From positions 1 to 45,090 of IMG/VR virus record IMGVR_UViG_3300010885_033901: a stretch of DNA of 45,090 nt. One strand, 5' to 3'. A program made the translations under genes and the position numbers. The stretch is from a virus. The number at the start of each line of letters is the position of its first letter. Position 1 is the first letter of the stretch. Shown one piece after another: positions 12,803 to 22,508 of the stretch. The notes under the pieces are model-generated. The model was given only the letters and a program-made list of their open reading frames with translations, was not told where the DNA came from and made no database searches.

Positions 12803-13687
12803 ATGGCTAACTTAATATTTCCATTAGACCTTCAAGGATCCTCCGCTAAACAACGACCATTGGTTGTATTTACTCAAAATACAACCAAAGTTACTGCAAA
12901 TGACGGAGCTATTTTTAATGGTTATGTAATGGATGATTCTGGCAATAGCCGTATTTATTTACCAATACCGCAATCAATTTCTGTTAATGATAAAGCCGAT
13001 TATGGATCTAAATCACTTGGTTTAGTCGGCAAGGAAATGTCACAATTAATGGTAGGTACTACAGATGCAAAGGCTATCGGTGAAAAATTATCAAATACTG
13101 GAAAGGATCTAAAAACGAGTGGATGGAAGGGTCTTATCTCAACAGCTATTCAAGGAATGTCTAGTGCTGGAGTTGGAGGCGTCTCTGCTGAACTCTCATC
13201 TGCTGCGAGTATTGGTTCTGGAACGGTGTTTAATCCATATGTAACTACTGAATTTACTGGAACGGAAACACGACAATTTACATTTAATTTTAAGTTAATA
13301 CCAACTAGTAAAGATGAGGCAGATCTAATTAAACAGATTGTTTCTGCTTTTAGATTAGGAGTTTATCCTAAAACAAAGAATGCTATTCAATTATCATATC
13401 CTCCGACATGGACAATTAGATTTATTGGCTATACTGAATTAGGAGCATTAAAAGATATAGATTTTCTTCCAAAGATATTTGAAACATACCTCCAAGATGT
13501 AACAACTACATTTAATGCTGGAGGTAATATGTGGAGAGTTGGCGGAGCACCTCTTGAAACAGATATTGTTTTATCATTTACAGAAACTCGAGCTCTTACA
13601 CTGGATGATATTAGTAAACTTGAAGCTATACCATATAGCCAAGGGGAATTTGATAAAACAATTACATTTGATAAGCAGCAACAATGA
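12803..13687 (+). CDS. 48: Baseplate tail-tube cap protein gp48-like
   Basis: A 294-residue protein (T4 gp48 has 364). In T4, gp48 caps the central hub and, with gp54, nucleates tail-tube assembly. A variable N-terminal part contains a Gly/Ser/Ala-rich loop, about residues 75-150. The C-terminal tube-like domain has FTGTETRQFTFNFKLIPTSK, then DEADLIKQIVSAFRLGVYPK, a PTWTIRFIG strand and a closing ETDIVLSFTETRALT. The strand order, with 'TFTWDLTPRS..D..I' and the final 'L-E-I-T-x-R-E', corresponds to gp48. It starts the plus-strand baseplate operon next to gp53. Confidence 0.75.
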   Translation: MANLIFPLDLQGSSAKQRPLVVFTQNTTKVTANDGAIFNGYVMDDSGNSRIYLPIPQSISVNDKADYGSKSLGLVGKEMSQLMVGTTDAKAIGEKLSNTGKDLKTSGWKGLISTAIQGMSSAGVGGVSAELSSAASIGSGTVFNPYVTTEFTGTETRQFTFNFKLIPTSKDEADLIKQIVSAFRLGVYPKTKNAIQLSYPPTWTIRFIGYTELGALKDIDFLPKIFETYLQDVTTTFNAGGNMWRVGGAPLETDIVLSFTETRALTLDDISKLEAIPYSQGEFDKTITFDKQQQ

Positions 13688-13726
13688 TTCAACAATTAGA
13701 GGCCAAACAAAAGGCAGGTGGGGGCT

Positions 13727-13734
13727 GATAAATA
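13727..13734 (+). promoter_or_regulatory. Late promoter (GATAAATA) of gp53
   Basis: GATAAATA in the 55-nt gap after gp48; predicted start near 13740, 3 nt before the ATG at 13743. Confidence 0.6.
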
Positions 13735-13742
13735 TTTAAATT

Positions 13743-14837
13743 ATGTCAACTAACTTTTTCTCAAAATATCCTAAGATTAATTATGATCTGTATGGGGATG
13801 GCTCCCTTATGGCATTAACTAACATATGCCAAGATGTTAAACTAATGGCATCAATGATTCCCGATGATGCTTCAACATATACCTATTATACTATTAAGAA
13901 CGGTGACCGTCCTGATGTAGTTTCCTATAATCTTTATGGAGATGTTCAATATTATTGGACATTCTTTATTCTTAATGAATCATTAAGAGCAGGTTTAAAT
14001 GGTGCATGGCCTTTATCGTATTATGCCTTAGATAAAATGATTGAATCTGAATATGGTCCCTATTCTGCAATTACATTTGAAGCACAGACATTAGAGTTTA
14101 TTGATAAAAATGGTGCAACAAAATATAGTTCAATAGATGGTACAGGAGATTCTGATTTTGCCTTAACTCCTCTTGATGAAAAATATTTGCCATATTTAAG
14201 ATTAACAACTGGTACCGATACATCATCTAAAATATATGCAAATATATTGAAATATGATATCCAAAGGCAACAATTAGTAATACATAATATAGTTGATGCA
14301 AATGGTAATTCATTTTCACGAGATGCATTTTTAGCCAATTCTGTTATTTCATATAAGTTATCATGGAATGAGTCAATATATGATACTGATCAAAATGGTA
14401 ATCCAGTTTTAGATGAAACTGGTAATTTCATTTATATTAATAATATAGCCTTAAAAGATGAATGGTTTACATTAGTATTAAATAACATTAAGGCTATTGA
14501 TAAAAGTGGATATGATACTGTTATTAGTACTAATTCTGATTTAGAACAATATGTATTTGGTAAAAATTATATACCAGTTAATAATACACTAGTCCCATAT
14601 AGATGGTCTATGTATTATAATGCTTCACATACAATATATAATCAGAACGGTATTACCGAATCTATATATAATATACTATTAGATCAAAAGTTAGAAATCC
14701 CTCAAATTATACCATCATTTATAAGTTTCCAGGATATGGAATTATCTGATAACGAAGAACGATCTAATATAAAAATCATTAGAAATGATAAAATAACAGA
14801 CTTTTCAAATTCGTATTTCTCTATATTAAATTCATGA
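13743..14837 (+). CDS. 53: Baseplate wedge protein gp53
   Basis: A 364-residue protein (T4 gp53 has 196), so it carries extra sequence. The N-terminal MSTNFFSKYPKINYDLYGDG and the block TIKNGDRPDVVSYNLYGDVQ, followed by YYWTFFILNES, are diagnostic. This LysM-like unit is conserved in gp53 of T4-like phages. After about residue 110 comes a beta-rich insertion with several Asn/Gly turns that T4 lacks. gp53 joins wedges to the hub. The stop overlaps the next ATG (ATGA). Confidence 0.85.
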   Translation: MSTNFFSKYPKINYDLYGDGSLMALTNICQDVKLMASMIPDDASTYTYYTIKNGDRPDVVSYNLYGDVQYYWTFFILNESLRAGLNGAWPLSYYALDKMIESEYGPYSAITFEAQTLEFIDKNGATKYSSIDGTGDSDFALTPLDEKYLPYLRLTTGTDTSSKIYANILKYDIQRQQLVIHNIVDANGNSFSRDAFLANSVISYKLSWNESIYDTDQNGNPVLDETGNFIYINNIALKDEWFTLVLNNIKAIDKSGYDTVISTNSDLEQYVFGKNYIPVNNTLVPYRWSMYYNASHTIYNQNGITESIYNILLDQKLEIPQIIPSFISFQDMELSDNEERSNIKIIRNDKITDFSNSYFSILNS

Positions 14838-16246
14838 GTATTAATACACGAAATACACCTAAGGGTATTGAGAATGATATTGCAACAGTTGCTTCATCAT
14901 TTAATCTAATAAAACTAGATATGTCTAACTCATCTGGTGATATCCGTGATATACGGCAATTAGTTGAATCATTTGTTATTGTTGAAGAACTATTCTCACC
15001 TGTTATTACATTTTCTGCTACTATTCGAGATACTGTTAATTTCTTTGAAGACTTTGGAGTTGCAGGACAAGAAATACTTGATCTTGAAATTGAAAAGATT
15101 AGCGATAATTCTACGATTAATTCATCAACTCCGACAAAAAATATAAAGTTAAAGTTGGCTGTTATGGAGTATCCAAACTATGAAAAGAAAGCATCATCTC
15201 CAAATATTCAACGATATAGCCTTATTGCCATTTCAGATTTTGCTTACTTATCGGCCCTAAAGAGAATATCCCGATCAGTTAAAAATGCCGTAATTCCTAA
15301 TATTACTAAGATCTTCAAGGATGATCTTAATGTAGTTATAGCAGATCCTCTAATTACATCAACATCTGCATTTGATGGTATTATAACTATTCAAAGTCCA
15401 TTAAGAGCAGCAGAGTGGTTAAGATCAAAATTATTTGATTCTGTTGGATCTCCTTTCTTTTTATATAATACTATAGCGGCCAATAAACCTACATTGGCAT
15501 CATGGTCATATTTTACAAAAAAGGCTGCATATAGAACATATGTATATCGTCAACTTTTACAAACGACTCCTAATACTGCAAATGCATATGCGGAGGCTAT
15601 TACTAGAATTCTTGAGATGCAATCTAATATGAAGTTAAATAAATTAGATCTTGCAAAAGGTGGTGCATTTGCTTCTACTGTTAATGTTACTGATTTTGGT
15701 AATAAAACATGGACACAACAAATATTTAATGCTGATAAATCTACTTCAGTTTTATCTACGAAACTATCATCTACATCTGATATAACAAAACAACTTGGTG
15801 CAGCATATGCAGAGTCCTTATCATTTTTTAATAATGGAACAACAGGCAAACCAACAAAATTAACAGATATGGCAAATGCCAGCATTGTTAATTTAAATGT
15901 TAATACTGTTGCTACTCCTGGTACAAATCTCAATTCAACATCGGGCCCGTTACTTTCCAATATAGCAAATGCAAAGGCTTTTGCTGCAAAAATGAGTTCA
16001 GTCACACACGAAGTAACTGTATTTGGTGATTTTAGTTTAAATCCGGGGACTAAAATCACCATTGAAATTCCAAAGGCAGTAAATGTTAAACGATATGATG
16101 AAGAAAATCCTAATGATAAACCAAATGATGATGGTTCTAATATAGATAGACGTATATCAGGAGACTATATAGTTACTGTTGCAACACATGCATTTGCAGA
16201 TGGACAATATACAACAAGCCTAACAATTGTTACAGATAAATTATGA
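14834..16246 (+). CDS. Baseplate hub protein (gp27-like position and fold)
   Basis: A 470-residue protein beginning with an N-terminal beta sandwich: IKLDMSNSSGDIRDIRQLVE, then SFVIVEELFSPVITFSATIR, and VAGQEILDLEI. Hub proteins of the gp27/gpD class bind the gp5-type spike through a trimeric ring of such domains. The C-terminal part has VFGDFSLNPGTKITIEIPK, followed by a SGDYIVTVATHAF strand, typical of these barrel domains. A long Ser/Thr/Asn-rich segment, residues about 250-390, is unusual. It overlaps both neighbours by 4 nt. T4 gp27 has 391 residues; the match is by position and pattern. Confidence 0.65.
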   Translation: MSINTRNTPKGIENDIATVASSFNLIKLDMSNSSGDIRDIRQLVESFVIVEELFSPVITFSATIRDTVNFFEDFGVAGQEILDLEIEKISDNSTINSSTPTKNIKLKLAVMEYPNYEKKASSPNIQRYSLIAISDFAYLSALKRISRSVKNAVIPNITKIFKDDLNVVIADPLITSTSAFDGIITIQSPLRAAEWLRSKLFDSVGSPFFLYNTIAANKPTLASWSYFTKKAAYRTYVYRQLLQTTPNTANAYAEAITRILEMQSNMKLNKLDLAKGGAFASTVNVTDFGNKTWTQQIFNADKSTSVLSTKLSSTSDITKQLGAAYAESLSFFNNGTTGKPTKLTDMANASIVNLNVNTVATPGTNLNSTSGPLLSNIANAKAFAAKMSSVTHEVTVFGDFSLNPGTKITIEIPKAVNVKRYDEENPNDKPNDDGSNIDRRISGDYIVTVATHAFADGQYTTSLTIVTDKL

Positions 16247-17298
16247 AGATCACAAATTGGTATACTGGAGTTGTTGAAAATACTAATGATCCATTACAGC
16301 TTGGGAGAGTTCAAGTTAGATGTATGGGATACCATACTCCCGATTTAACATTAATACCATCTAAGGATTTACCATGGGCAACAGTAATACTTCCAACAAC
16401 ATCTGCTGGACTTTCTGGTGTTGGTTCATCGGTCGGCTTAATGTCAGGTTCCTGGGTATTTGGATTTTTTAGAGATCTTGAAATGCAAGATCCTGTTGTG
16501 CTTGGTACTATGTCAGGTTCATCCTCTATTTCTGGATATGATAATAATAGAGGAACTACACCTATATTAGGATTTCAAGATCCGATGGGAACATATCCAT
16601 TAACAGCAGGCCATGATATTCCTGCTGGTGCACTTTCGTATGCAGGTAAAGGAAATCCAGCATATAATAATAAATTACAAGCATCAATGTCAATTTCCAG
16701 CGTTTTCATGGGAAAAGGTAATACTATGAATGCAACTGGAGTAACTGGGCCGAATGGAGTATCTGCCCCAACTGCATCGGGATCTGCGGCTGCTATAGTA
16801 CCAATTGCACAAGGTCAAATTGGTGTTATAGAAACTAATAATAACAATATAGGTCCTGGTATTGAAAAGTATTGGACTGCTGTTGGCGGGGGATATGGAC
16901 AGTCCTGGTGTGCCGCATTTGTATGTTGGTGTGTTCAACAGAGTGGTATACTTGATGATAAAAATAGGCCGAAAACAGCAAGTGCATTTGGATTAGAAAC
17001 TGAATGGGCCGCATCGCATCCATCAATTGTCCAAATTATAAGAAATCCTCGAGAAGCTCAACCTGGTGATATTGTTATATTTTCATGGGCATCTGGTAAA
17101 GGTCATGCAGGTATTGTAAAAGAACCAACCCCAAATGGATTCACCACAATTGAAGGTAATACAGTATCAAATGGCGTTGAGGGTGTATTTATGAAAAATA
17201 AAACATTGGCATGTGTACGAAGTTTACTTAGAATAAAGAGCGGATCTTCAAATAGTACTTCTACAGTAGGCGGTATTGCAGCAGCTGCCGGATTTTGA
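16243..17298 (+). CDS. 5: gp5-like baseplate spike protein with CHAP peptidoglycan hydrolase domain
   Basis: A 351-residue spike protein. Residues 1-100 form the gp5 OB-fold (WYTGVVENTNDPLQLGRVQV, then WATVILPTT and GSWVFGFFRD), ending in a conserved 'DPVVLGTMSG'. A Gly/Ser linker leads to a CHAP amidase/endopeptidase at about residues 185-330. It has the catalytic Cys223 in QSWCAAFVCWC, His288 in GKGHAGIV and an acidic/Asn partner in TIEGNT (Glu304/Asn306). T4 gp5 has a lysozyme in this place; here a CHAP domain takes over local cell-wall digestion during infection. The needle part is a separate gene downstream. Confidence 0.88.
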   Translation: MKITNWYTGVVENTNDPLQLGRVQVRCMGYHTPDLTLIPSKDLPWATVILPTTSAGLSGVGSSVGLMSGSWVFGFFRDLEMQDPVVLGTMSGSSSISGYDNNRGTTPILGFQDPMGTYPLTAGHDIPAGALSYAGKGNPAYNNKLQASMSISSVFMGKGNTMNATGVTGPNGVSAPTASGSAAAIVPIAQGQIGVIETNNNNIGPGIEKYWTAVGGGYGQSWCAAFVCWCVQQSGILDDKNRPKTASAFGLETEWAASHPSIVQIIRNPREAQPGDIVIFSWASGKGHAGIVKEPTPNGFTTIEGNTVSNGVEGVFMKNKTLACVRSLLRIKSGSSNSTSTVGGIAAAAGF

Positions 17299-17301
17299 AC
17301 C

Positions 17302-17309
17302 AATAAATA
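17302..17309 (+). promoter_or_regulatory. Late promoter (AATAAATA) of the needle gene
   Basis: AATAAATA in a 20-nt gap; predicted start near 17315, 4 nt before the ATG. Confidence 0.5.
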
Positions 17310-17318
17310 ATTTTATAT

Positions 17319-18158
17319 ATGGCAACAGGAGATTTTACCCAGACAGATCATTGGAATCCAAAACTTCCATCTGATGATTCTCAATATTCATCATCATCAG
17401 TTAATCAAACTCGTTCAGGACATGTATTTGAAGTTGATGATACACTTGGTAATGAGCGCATTGGGGAACATCATAAATCAGGAACATCTCGTGTAATTAC
17501 TGCAGATGGTTCATCAGATATTACAATTGTAGGCGATGCTTGGATAACTATTATTCGCGATGGTCATATACTTATTAATGGTGAGGTTAATGTAACTATG
17601 GCAAAAACAGTTAAACTTCATTGTAAGAAATTAGAACTTGAGGTTGAAGGAGATATGAATACAACTGTTCATGGTAGTTATAATCTAAAAGTTGATGGTA
17701 ATTATGCAGTTGAAGTTGTTCATGATATGTCTGAAAAGATAGCAGGAAATAAGATTACTGAATGTAAAGATCTTACACATACAGTCCATGGTAAGGTTTC
17801 GGAAACTATTTCAGCTGGATATACCGGTGTAGTAGGAGGTAATTATAGTATGTCAGCATCAGGATCTGCTGGTCTTACAGGCGGTTTCTTGGGGGCAACT
17901 CTTAACTCTATGGGTCAGACCTCGGTAGGTGGATCATTAGTTGGTATTTCTTCTCTATTAACTACAGTAGCAGGAACTGGAGGTATTCTTATTCAAGCTC
18001 CCGAAGTTCTTTTAGAAGAAGTTCTTCTAGTTTCAGGACCTACTACTTATTTTGAAGGATTAGATTTTATGAGTACGATAACTGGACCTGTTCCTCTATC
18101 ATTGCATGTTCATGAAGCTACAACTGAATTTGCTCCAACCCTAATACCAATGGTATAA
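17319..18158 (+). CDS. Baseplate spike needle protein (gp5 C-terminal / VgrG-like beta-helix)
   Basis: A 279-residue protein with a VgrG/gp5C-type start: SGHVFEVDDTLGNERIGEHH followed by KSGT. A triple-stranded beta-helix of short repeats comes next, with valine/glycine alternation, for example VEGDMNTTVHGSYNLKVDGN. The helix ends in Gly/Ser-rich segments and a final HVHEATTEFAPT. In T4 these parts form the C-terminal needle of gp5; here it is a separate polypeptide. A start-stop overlap (TAATG) links it to the next gene. Confidence 0.8.
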   Translation: MATGDFTQTDHWNPKLPSDDSQYSSSSVNQTRSGHVFEVDDTLGNERIGEHHKSGTSRVITADGSSDITIVGDAWITIIRDGHILINGEVNVTMAKTVKLHCKKLELEVEGDMNTTVHGSYNLKVDGNYAVEVVHDMSEKIAGNKITECKDLTHTVHGKVSETISAGYTGVVGGNYSMSASGSAGLTGGFLGATLNSMGQTSVGGSLVGISSLLTTVAGTGGILIQAPEVLLEEVLLVSGPTTYFEGLDFMSTITGPVPLSLHVHEATTEFAPTLIPMV

Positions 18159-20212
18159 TGACACACGAACCTAATTTTCTTTATATAACTATAGATCCAA
18201 CAAATCTTAAAACTGTATATAGTGATACTTTTTCAGGTGTTATTATTACTGATGTTGGATATTATACTGATGGTATAGGTATAGGCGGTGGAGAAGATAT
18301 ATATCATCCAGTATCAGCAGTTATTACAAAAAAATATTATAATAAAAATGGTACTCTTACTACTGATACCCCAACTAATATAGGAAGATATAATATTCGT
18401 ATTACTGCATCATTATCTCCTAGTCCACTTACTCCAGGAGTTCCTACTTCAAGTATGATTGGTTATTTTACATCATATGCGGAGACCAATGAACCATATT
18501 CAGGAAAAATAGAAATAGTAGATACTTCTAAAGCACTTGTTATTGATAAAGGTATAGCAACAATTACCATAGATCCAGAATCTCTAAATCATACATATAA
18601 TGATCGTTCTCCTGTGGTTACATACACAACAGAACCAGCCAATTTAAAGTGTTCTGTGACATATACTCCTGAAGGATCTACATCATCATCTGTAGTAGCA
18701 CCATCTGATGCTGGATCACATGGCGTAGTTCTAACTATAATGGATCGAAATTATAAATCAGTTGCACCCGCGTCTGGTACTCTTAGTATAGTTAATGATG
18801 TGAATGCAATGACAAAGACCCTTGATTTTAAAGGAGGTCTACTAAGCCCAGAAGGTAAGGCATCTCTTGCAGATCCAACAGGGTTTATTACCAATACTCT
18901 TTTAACAAGATTAGATGTTCCTCAGATTGCTGCAATATCTACTATCGCTTCTATTGGGGATTGTGCAAAATCATTACCAGATAAATTAATAGCAGCTATT
19001 GCCACAAAGTTATTAGGAATAATATTATCATATATTCCTGGTTTTGGTATAGTTAATTTAATTAAAGAAATTAAGGAGATAATGGAAGAAATCCAGAAGA
19101 TAATAGTAATGATTAATGCTATTAGAGCCAATCCACTTGGATTCCTTGATTCTGTTCTTGCTTCAACAGGAGTATATGCAGCTGTAAATGATCAAATTCA
19201 TGCATTAGAAAGTCAATTCCCTGCAATATCAGGAGGTGTTTCTGAAGTCCTAAAAGATATTGATAATATTTGTAATAAACAGGATTATAGTATATTTGGA
19301 TTACCTTCCCCGGGTAAATTAAAATCAGATCCAACTCTACGACCTACAGCAATGGCGCCAACTCCAATGCCTTTGTTTGATCAAACATCAAATAACTTAA
19401 AAACAGATTATGATGCATTATTAGTTCAATTAAAAGAGGGAATGACTAAGGATTCCGAAAAAATGAAACAATTATCAGATGGCGGAGATAAAACAGCCTT
19501 CGCAAATTATCTTACAATGATAACATCTGTTTCTAAACTCGGTTATTCATATCATGATGATATTTCAAAGACAACTGATTCTAGTAAAGATGAAATATTG
19601 CTTCAAAAATATATTGGTAATGTTAAAAGAGAACGGACAACATATTCTACATGGGATGCTGATACCCTATCAGAATTTGATAGACGTACTAATAGGGTAA
19701 AACTTGAGATATCTAGGTCACCTGATATTATTAGAGGATATTTTATGAAAAATACAGCAGTTCTACCTGGAGGTGCACAATCTGTGGGTGTAACTACATA
19801 TGGTCCAGCTGAAACGGATTCTAGAACCGCCCATGAAATAGAAATTGGAATTCAATCTATTAACGGAACCAGAGAAGGTGATATGGGTGCATATGGAATT
19901 CTGCGAAGTGGTTTAACTATAGCAAGTTCACGTTGGCCGGGCGGTTCTCTCATTGCATTAAAAAATCCAAATGGAAGCCCGTATAACCCAGCAGGAGTAA
20001 ATCCATCAGGAGTATATACTGTAACTGATACAGGTAATATGGAATTAACCTATGCTCGGCCTGATATATTTACCACTACTCCTAAATTATATACTGGTAC
20101 TGAATATGTTCAGGCATTTGTAGTATCTCTTGGAACACAATATGGACCAAGATATAAACAAGCTATGGCAGCACACCCAAATACAGTAAGTATGGCACTC
20201 AATAATGCATAA
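18158..20212 (+). CDS. Baseplate-linked multidomain protein with two MBG-like Ig domains
   Basis: A 684-residue protein not present in T4. Residues about 5-120 and 128-215 look like two MBG-type bacterial Ig-like domains; ITIDPTNLKTVYSDTFSG and ITIDPESLNHTYNDRSPV are the paired repeat starts. Residues about 240-330 are helical and hydrophobic (LPDKLIAAIATKLLGIILSY). A polar coiled region follows. The last 120 residues, with PSGVYTVTDTGN, resemble a small beta-barrel of the 3D/double-psi type, but that is weak. It sits between the needle gene and gp25, where a spike-tip or hub-associated virion protein would be expected. Confidence 0.55.
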   Translation: MTHEPNFLYITIDPTNLKTVYSDTFSGVIITDVGYYTDGIGIGGGEDIYHPVSAVITKKYYNKNGTLTTDTPTNIGRYNIRITASLSPSPLTPGVPTSSMIGYFTSYAETNEPYSGKIEIVDTSKALVIDKGIATITIDPESLNHTYNDRSPVVTYTTEPANLKCSVTYTPEGSTSSSVVAPSDAGSHGVVLTIMDRNYKSVAPASGTLSIVNDVNAMTKTLDFKGGLLSPEGKASLADPTGFITNTLLTRLDVPQIAAISTIASIGDCAKSLPDKLIAAIATKLLGIILSYIPGFGIVNLIKEIKEIMEEIQKIIVMINAIRANPLGFLDSVLASTGVYAAVNDQIHALESQFPAISGGVSEVLKDIDNICNKQDYSIFGLPSPGKLKSDPTLRPTAMAPTPMPLFDQTSNNLKTDYDALLVQLKEGMTKDSEKMKQLSDGGDKTAFANYLTMITSVSKLGYSYHDDISKTTDSSKDEILLQKYIGNVKRERTTYSTWDADTLSEFDRRTNRVKLEISRSPDIIRGYFMKNTAVLPGGAQSVGVTTYGPAETDSRTAHEIEIGIQSINGTREGDMGAYGILRSGLTIASSRWPGGSLIALKNPNGSPYNPAGVNPSGVYTVTDTGNMELTYARPDIFTTTPKLYTGTEYVQAFVVSLGTQYGPRYKQAMAAHPNTVSMALNNA

Positions 20213-20219
20213 ACTGTTG

Positions 20220-20227
20220 TATAAATA
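20220..20227 (+). promoter_or_regulatory. Late promoter (TATAAATA) of gp25
   Basis: A perfect TATAAATA with predicted start at about 20233, one base before the gp25 ATG at 20234. Confidence 0.75.
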
Positions 20228-20233
20228 TGATAT

Positions 20234-20665
20234 ATGAGTCGTGCATTATCTGATTATAATGATACCCGTGCAACTGTTGTCACGCGTAGACATCAGTATT
20301 CTGATATAGATCCTACATTTACCCTTCATCCAGTATATAATGATATAATGGCCGTAAATGATTTGGATGCAATTCGCACATCCTTATATAATCTTATTTT
20401 AACTAATACATACGAGAGACCATTTCAACCTCAGTTAGGTTCCGGATTAACTGCTCTTTTATTTGAAAATGTCGATGCCTTTACTATATTTGCAATAAAG
20501 GACAAAATCACATATATTATTCAAAAATATGAACCACGTGTAAAAATAATTAGTATTGAAGTACTTGATAATTCTGAACGTAATGCATATCAAATAACAC
20601 TAACATTTTCTGCATCATTCAATAGAGTCGCAGATGTAACTTTTTACCTAGTAAGAACACGATAG
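20234..20665 (+). CDS. 25: Baseplate wedge protein gp25
   Basis: A 143-residue protein of the gp25/lysozyme-like wedge family (T4 gp25 has 132). The conserved run ERPFQPQLGSGL, LLFENVDAF and the hallmark EPR motif in QKYEPRVKIISIEV are all present, followed by two antiparallel strands. gp25 is the sheath-initiating wedge component conserved from phages to type VI secretion (TssE). Confidence 0.93.
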   Translation: MSRALSDYNDTRATVVTRRHQYSDIDPTFTLHPVYNDIMAVNDLDAIRTSLYNLILTNTYERPFQPQLGSGLTALLFENVDAFTIFAIKDKITYIIQKYEPRVKIISIEVLDNSERNAYQITLTFSASFNRVADVTFYLVRTR

Positions 20666-20669
20666 ATAT

Positions 20670-22505
20670 ATGGCAACACCAAGTCAAAGAATTAATGTAA
20701 CAGAATTAGATTTTGATCAGATTAAACGAAATCTGATCGCATATTTTCAATTAACAGATTCGCCATTTAAGGATTGGGATTTCTCTGGATCTGGTCTAAA
20801 TATACTAATTGATCTTTTATCGCATAATACTCATTATAATGCAATGTTAGCTCATATGGCAGTTAATGAAACATTCATTGATTCTGCCCAACTTAGACCT
20901 AATGTTGTATCATCTGCAAAATTGATTGGATATGTTCCTGCTAGTTATTCTTCTCCAAAGGCAAATGTTACTATATCTGTTCCAATAGGAGATAATACTT
21001 CAGGCTCTATTACGGTTCCTACTGGAACTATATTTACAACTACTATCAATAATGTTATATATGAATTTACTAACATAGAAGATATTAATCTTACAGCTGA
21101 AGGCCTACTATATATTGGCACTGGAGATATATATCAAGGAACAATTGTTACCAGAAGATTTCAAGTAAATAATCTTCAATCTAGTAACCAATATATTATA
21201 GCCGATAAAAATATTGATATTAATTCATTACATGTTGCAGTATATCCAAGTGAAACTTCAGTCGACATTACAGTATATAATAAATTTACTGATATTGCTG
21301 GTATTAATGGATCTTCACCAATATATTTTATTAATGAAAATTATAATGGTAATTACTTTATTAGTTTTGGAAATAATATTTTTGGAAAACAACCAAATAA
21401 TCTAAGTGTTTTAGAATTAACATATTTAATTACTGCTGGTATTGATGCAAATGGAGCAAATTTATTTTTTACTACTGGTAGCTCTACTATTACTACAAAT
21501 GATGTTGCGTCGGGGGGATTATATAATGAGAGTATTGATTCTATTAAATTTAATGCTCCTATTAATTTTATTGCTCAGAATAGAGCAGTTACTGCCGATG
21601 ATTATAAAGCAATAATTAAAAAGGATTTTCAAAATGCACAAACTATTGCTGTATGGGGAGGAGAAGAAAATGATCCTCCATATTATGGCAAAGTATTCAT
21701 AAGTATTGCAAAATCAAGTGATTTACCAGGAGTACTTAATCAACTTACACTTAGTGATAGAGATGTAATAATGAAAATATTATCTGGTAAAAAAGTCCTA
21801 TCAATTATACCCGAAATAGTTGATTATGATTATGTTAATATAATTTTAGATGTGATGTTTAAATACAATAGAAACCAGACATCACAATCACAAATTCAAT
21901 TAGAAAATTATGTTTCTAATGTTGTTTCTAATTTTAATACTCAATATCTTCAATCATTTGATGGTGTATTTCGTCATTCATTATTATTAAAAACAATTGA
22001 TAATAGTTCACCGGCTATTTTAAACTCATTAGTGAGAGTTTATTTGTCAAAATCATTTACTATTCATGCTGGATTACCTACTATTCAGACTATAAAATAT
22101 GGATCTCCTCTTGCAGTAGAACATAATATGACTATTACTTTCTCAGGTTCCTGGACATATCATGGAAGGGTTTTATATCTTGGTGATATAGCCCATGCTT
22201 CTGATAGCAACTTAAGAACTGTTTACAGTTACTATATTGCCAATAATATGCCGGTTATAGATAACGCTAATATTGGTAATATTAATCTTAGTACTGGCAT
22301 AGTTGAACTTGATTATATAGATGCAGATAGTGATACTACAGTATCTCTTGATCTGATTCCAGCTTCAAATGATATTGCATCTTCACGAAATGTCCTACTT
22401 CAAATTGATACAAACAGAACTTCTGTTTATGCCGAGGTTGATACTATTTCAATTGGTGGAGCAAATAGAGCAGTTGACTATAGCACATTTAAAAGAGATC
22501 GATAA
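20670..22505 (+). CDS. 6: Baseplate wedge protein gp6 (J-like)
   Basis: A 611-residue protein (T4 gp6 has 660). The N-terminus has INVTELDFDQIKRNLIAYF, then DWDFSGSGLNILIDLLSHNT and HYNAMLAHMAVNETFID, which are classical gp6 signatures. The J-like domain includes NFIAQNRAVTADDYKAII and the WGGEENDPPYYGKVFISI block. gp6 dimers form the iris ring that holds the baseplate together with gp7 and gp25. It starts 4 nt after gp25. Confidence 0.92.
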   Translation: MATPSQRINVTELDFDQIKRNLIAYFQLTDSPFKDWDFSGSGLNILIDLLSHNTHYNAMLAHMAVNETFIDSAQLRPNVVSSAKLIGYVPASYSSPKANVTISVPIGDNTSGSITVPTGTIFTTTINNVIYEFTNIEDINLTAEGLLYIGTGDIYQGTIVTRRFQVNNLQSSNQYIIADKNIDINSLHVAVYPSETSVDITVYNKFTDIAGINGSSPIYFINENYNGNYFISFGNNIFGKQPNNLSVLELTYLITAGIDANGANLFFTTGSSTITTNDVASGGLYNESIDSIKFNAPINFIAQNRAVTADDYKAIIKKDFQNAQTIAVWGGEENDPPYYGKVFISIAKSSDLPGVLNQLTLSDRDVIMKILSGKKVLSIIPEIVDYDYVNIILDVMFKYNRNQTSQSQIQLENYVSNVVSNFNTQYLQSFDGVFRHSLLLKTIDNSSPAILNSLVRVYLSKSFTIHAGLPTIQTIKYGSPLAVEHNMTITFSGSWTYHGRVLYLGDIAHASDSNLRTVYSYYIANNMPVIDNANIGNINLSTGIVELDYIDADSDTTVSLDLIPASNDIASSRNVLLQIDTNRTSVYAEVDTISIGGANRAVDYSTFKRDR

Positions 22506-22508
22506 AAC

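Noticed and set aside
15550-16062. A 170-codon minus-strand frame in the hub gene
   Set aside because: It is a composition shadow of an Ala/Thr/Asn-rich region and would be antisense within a late operon.
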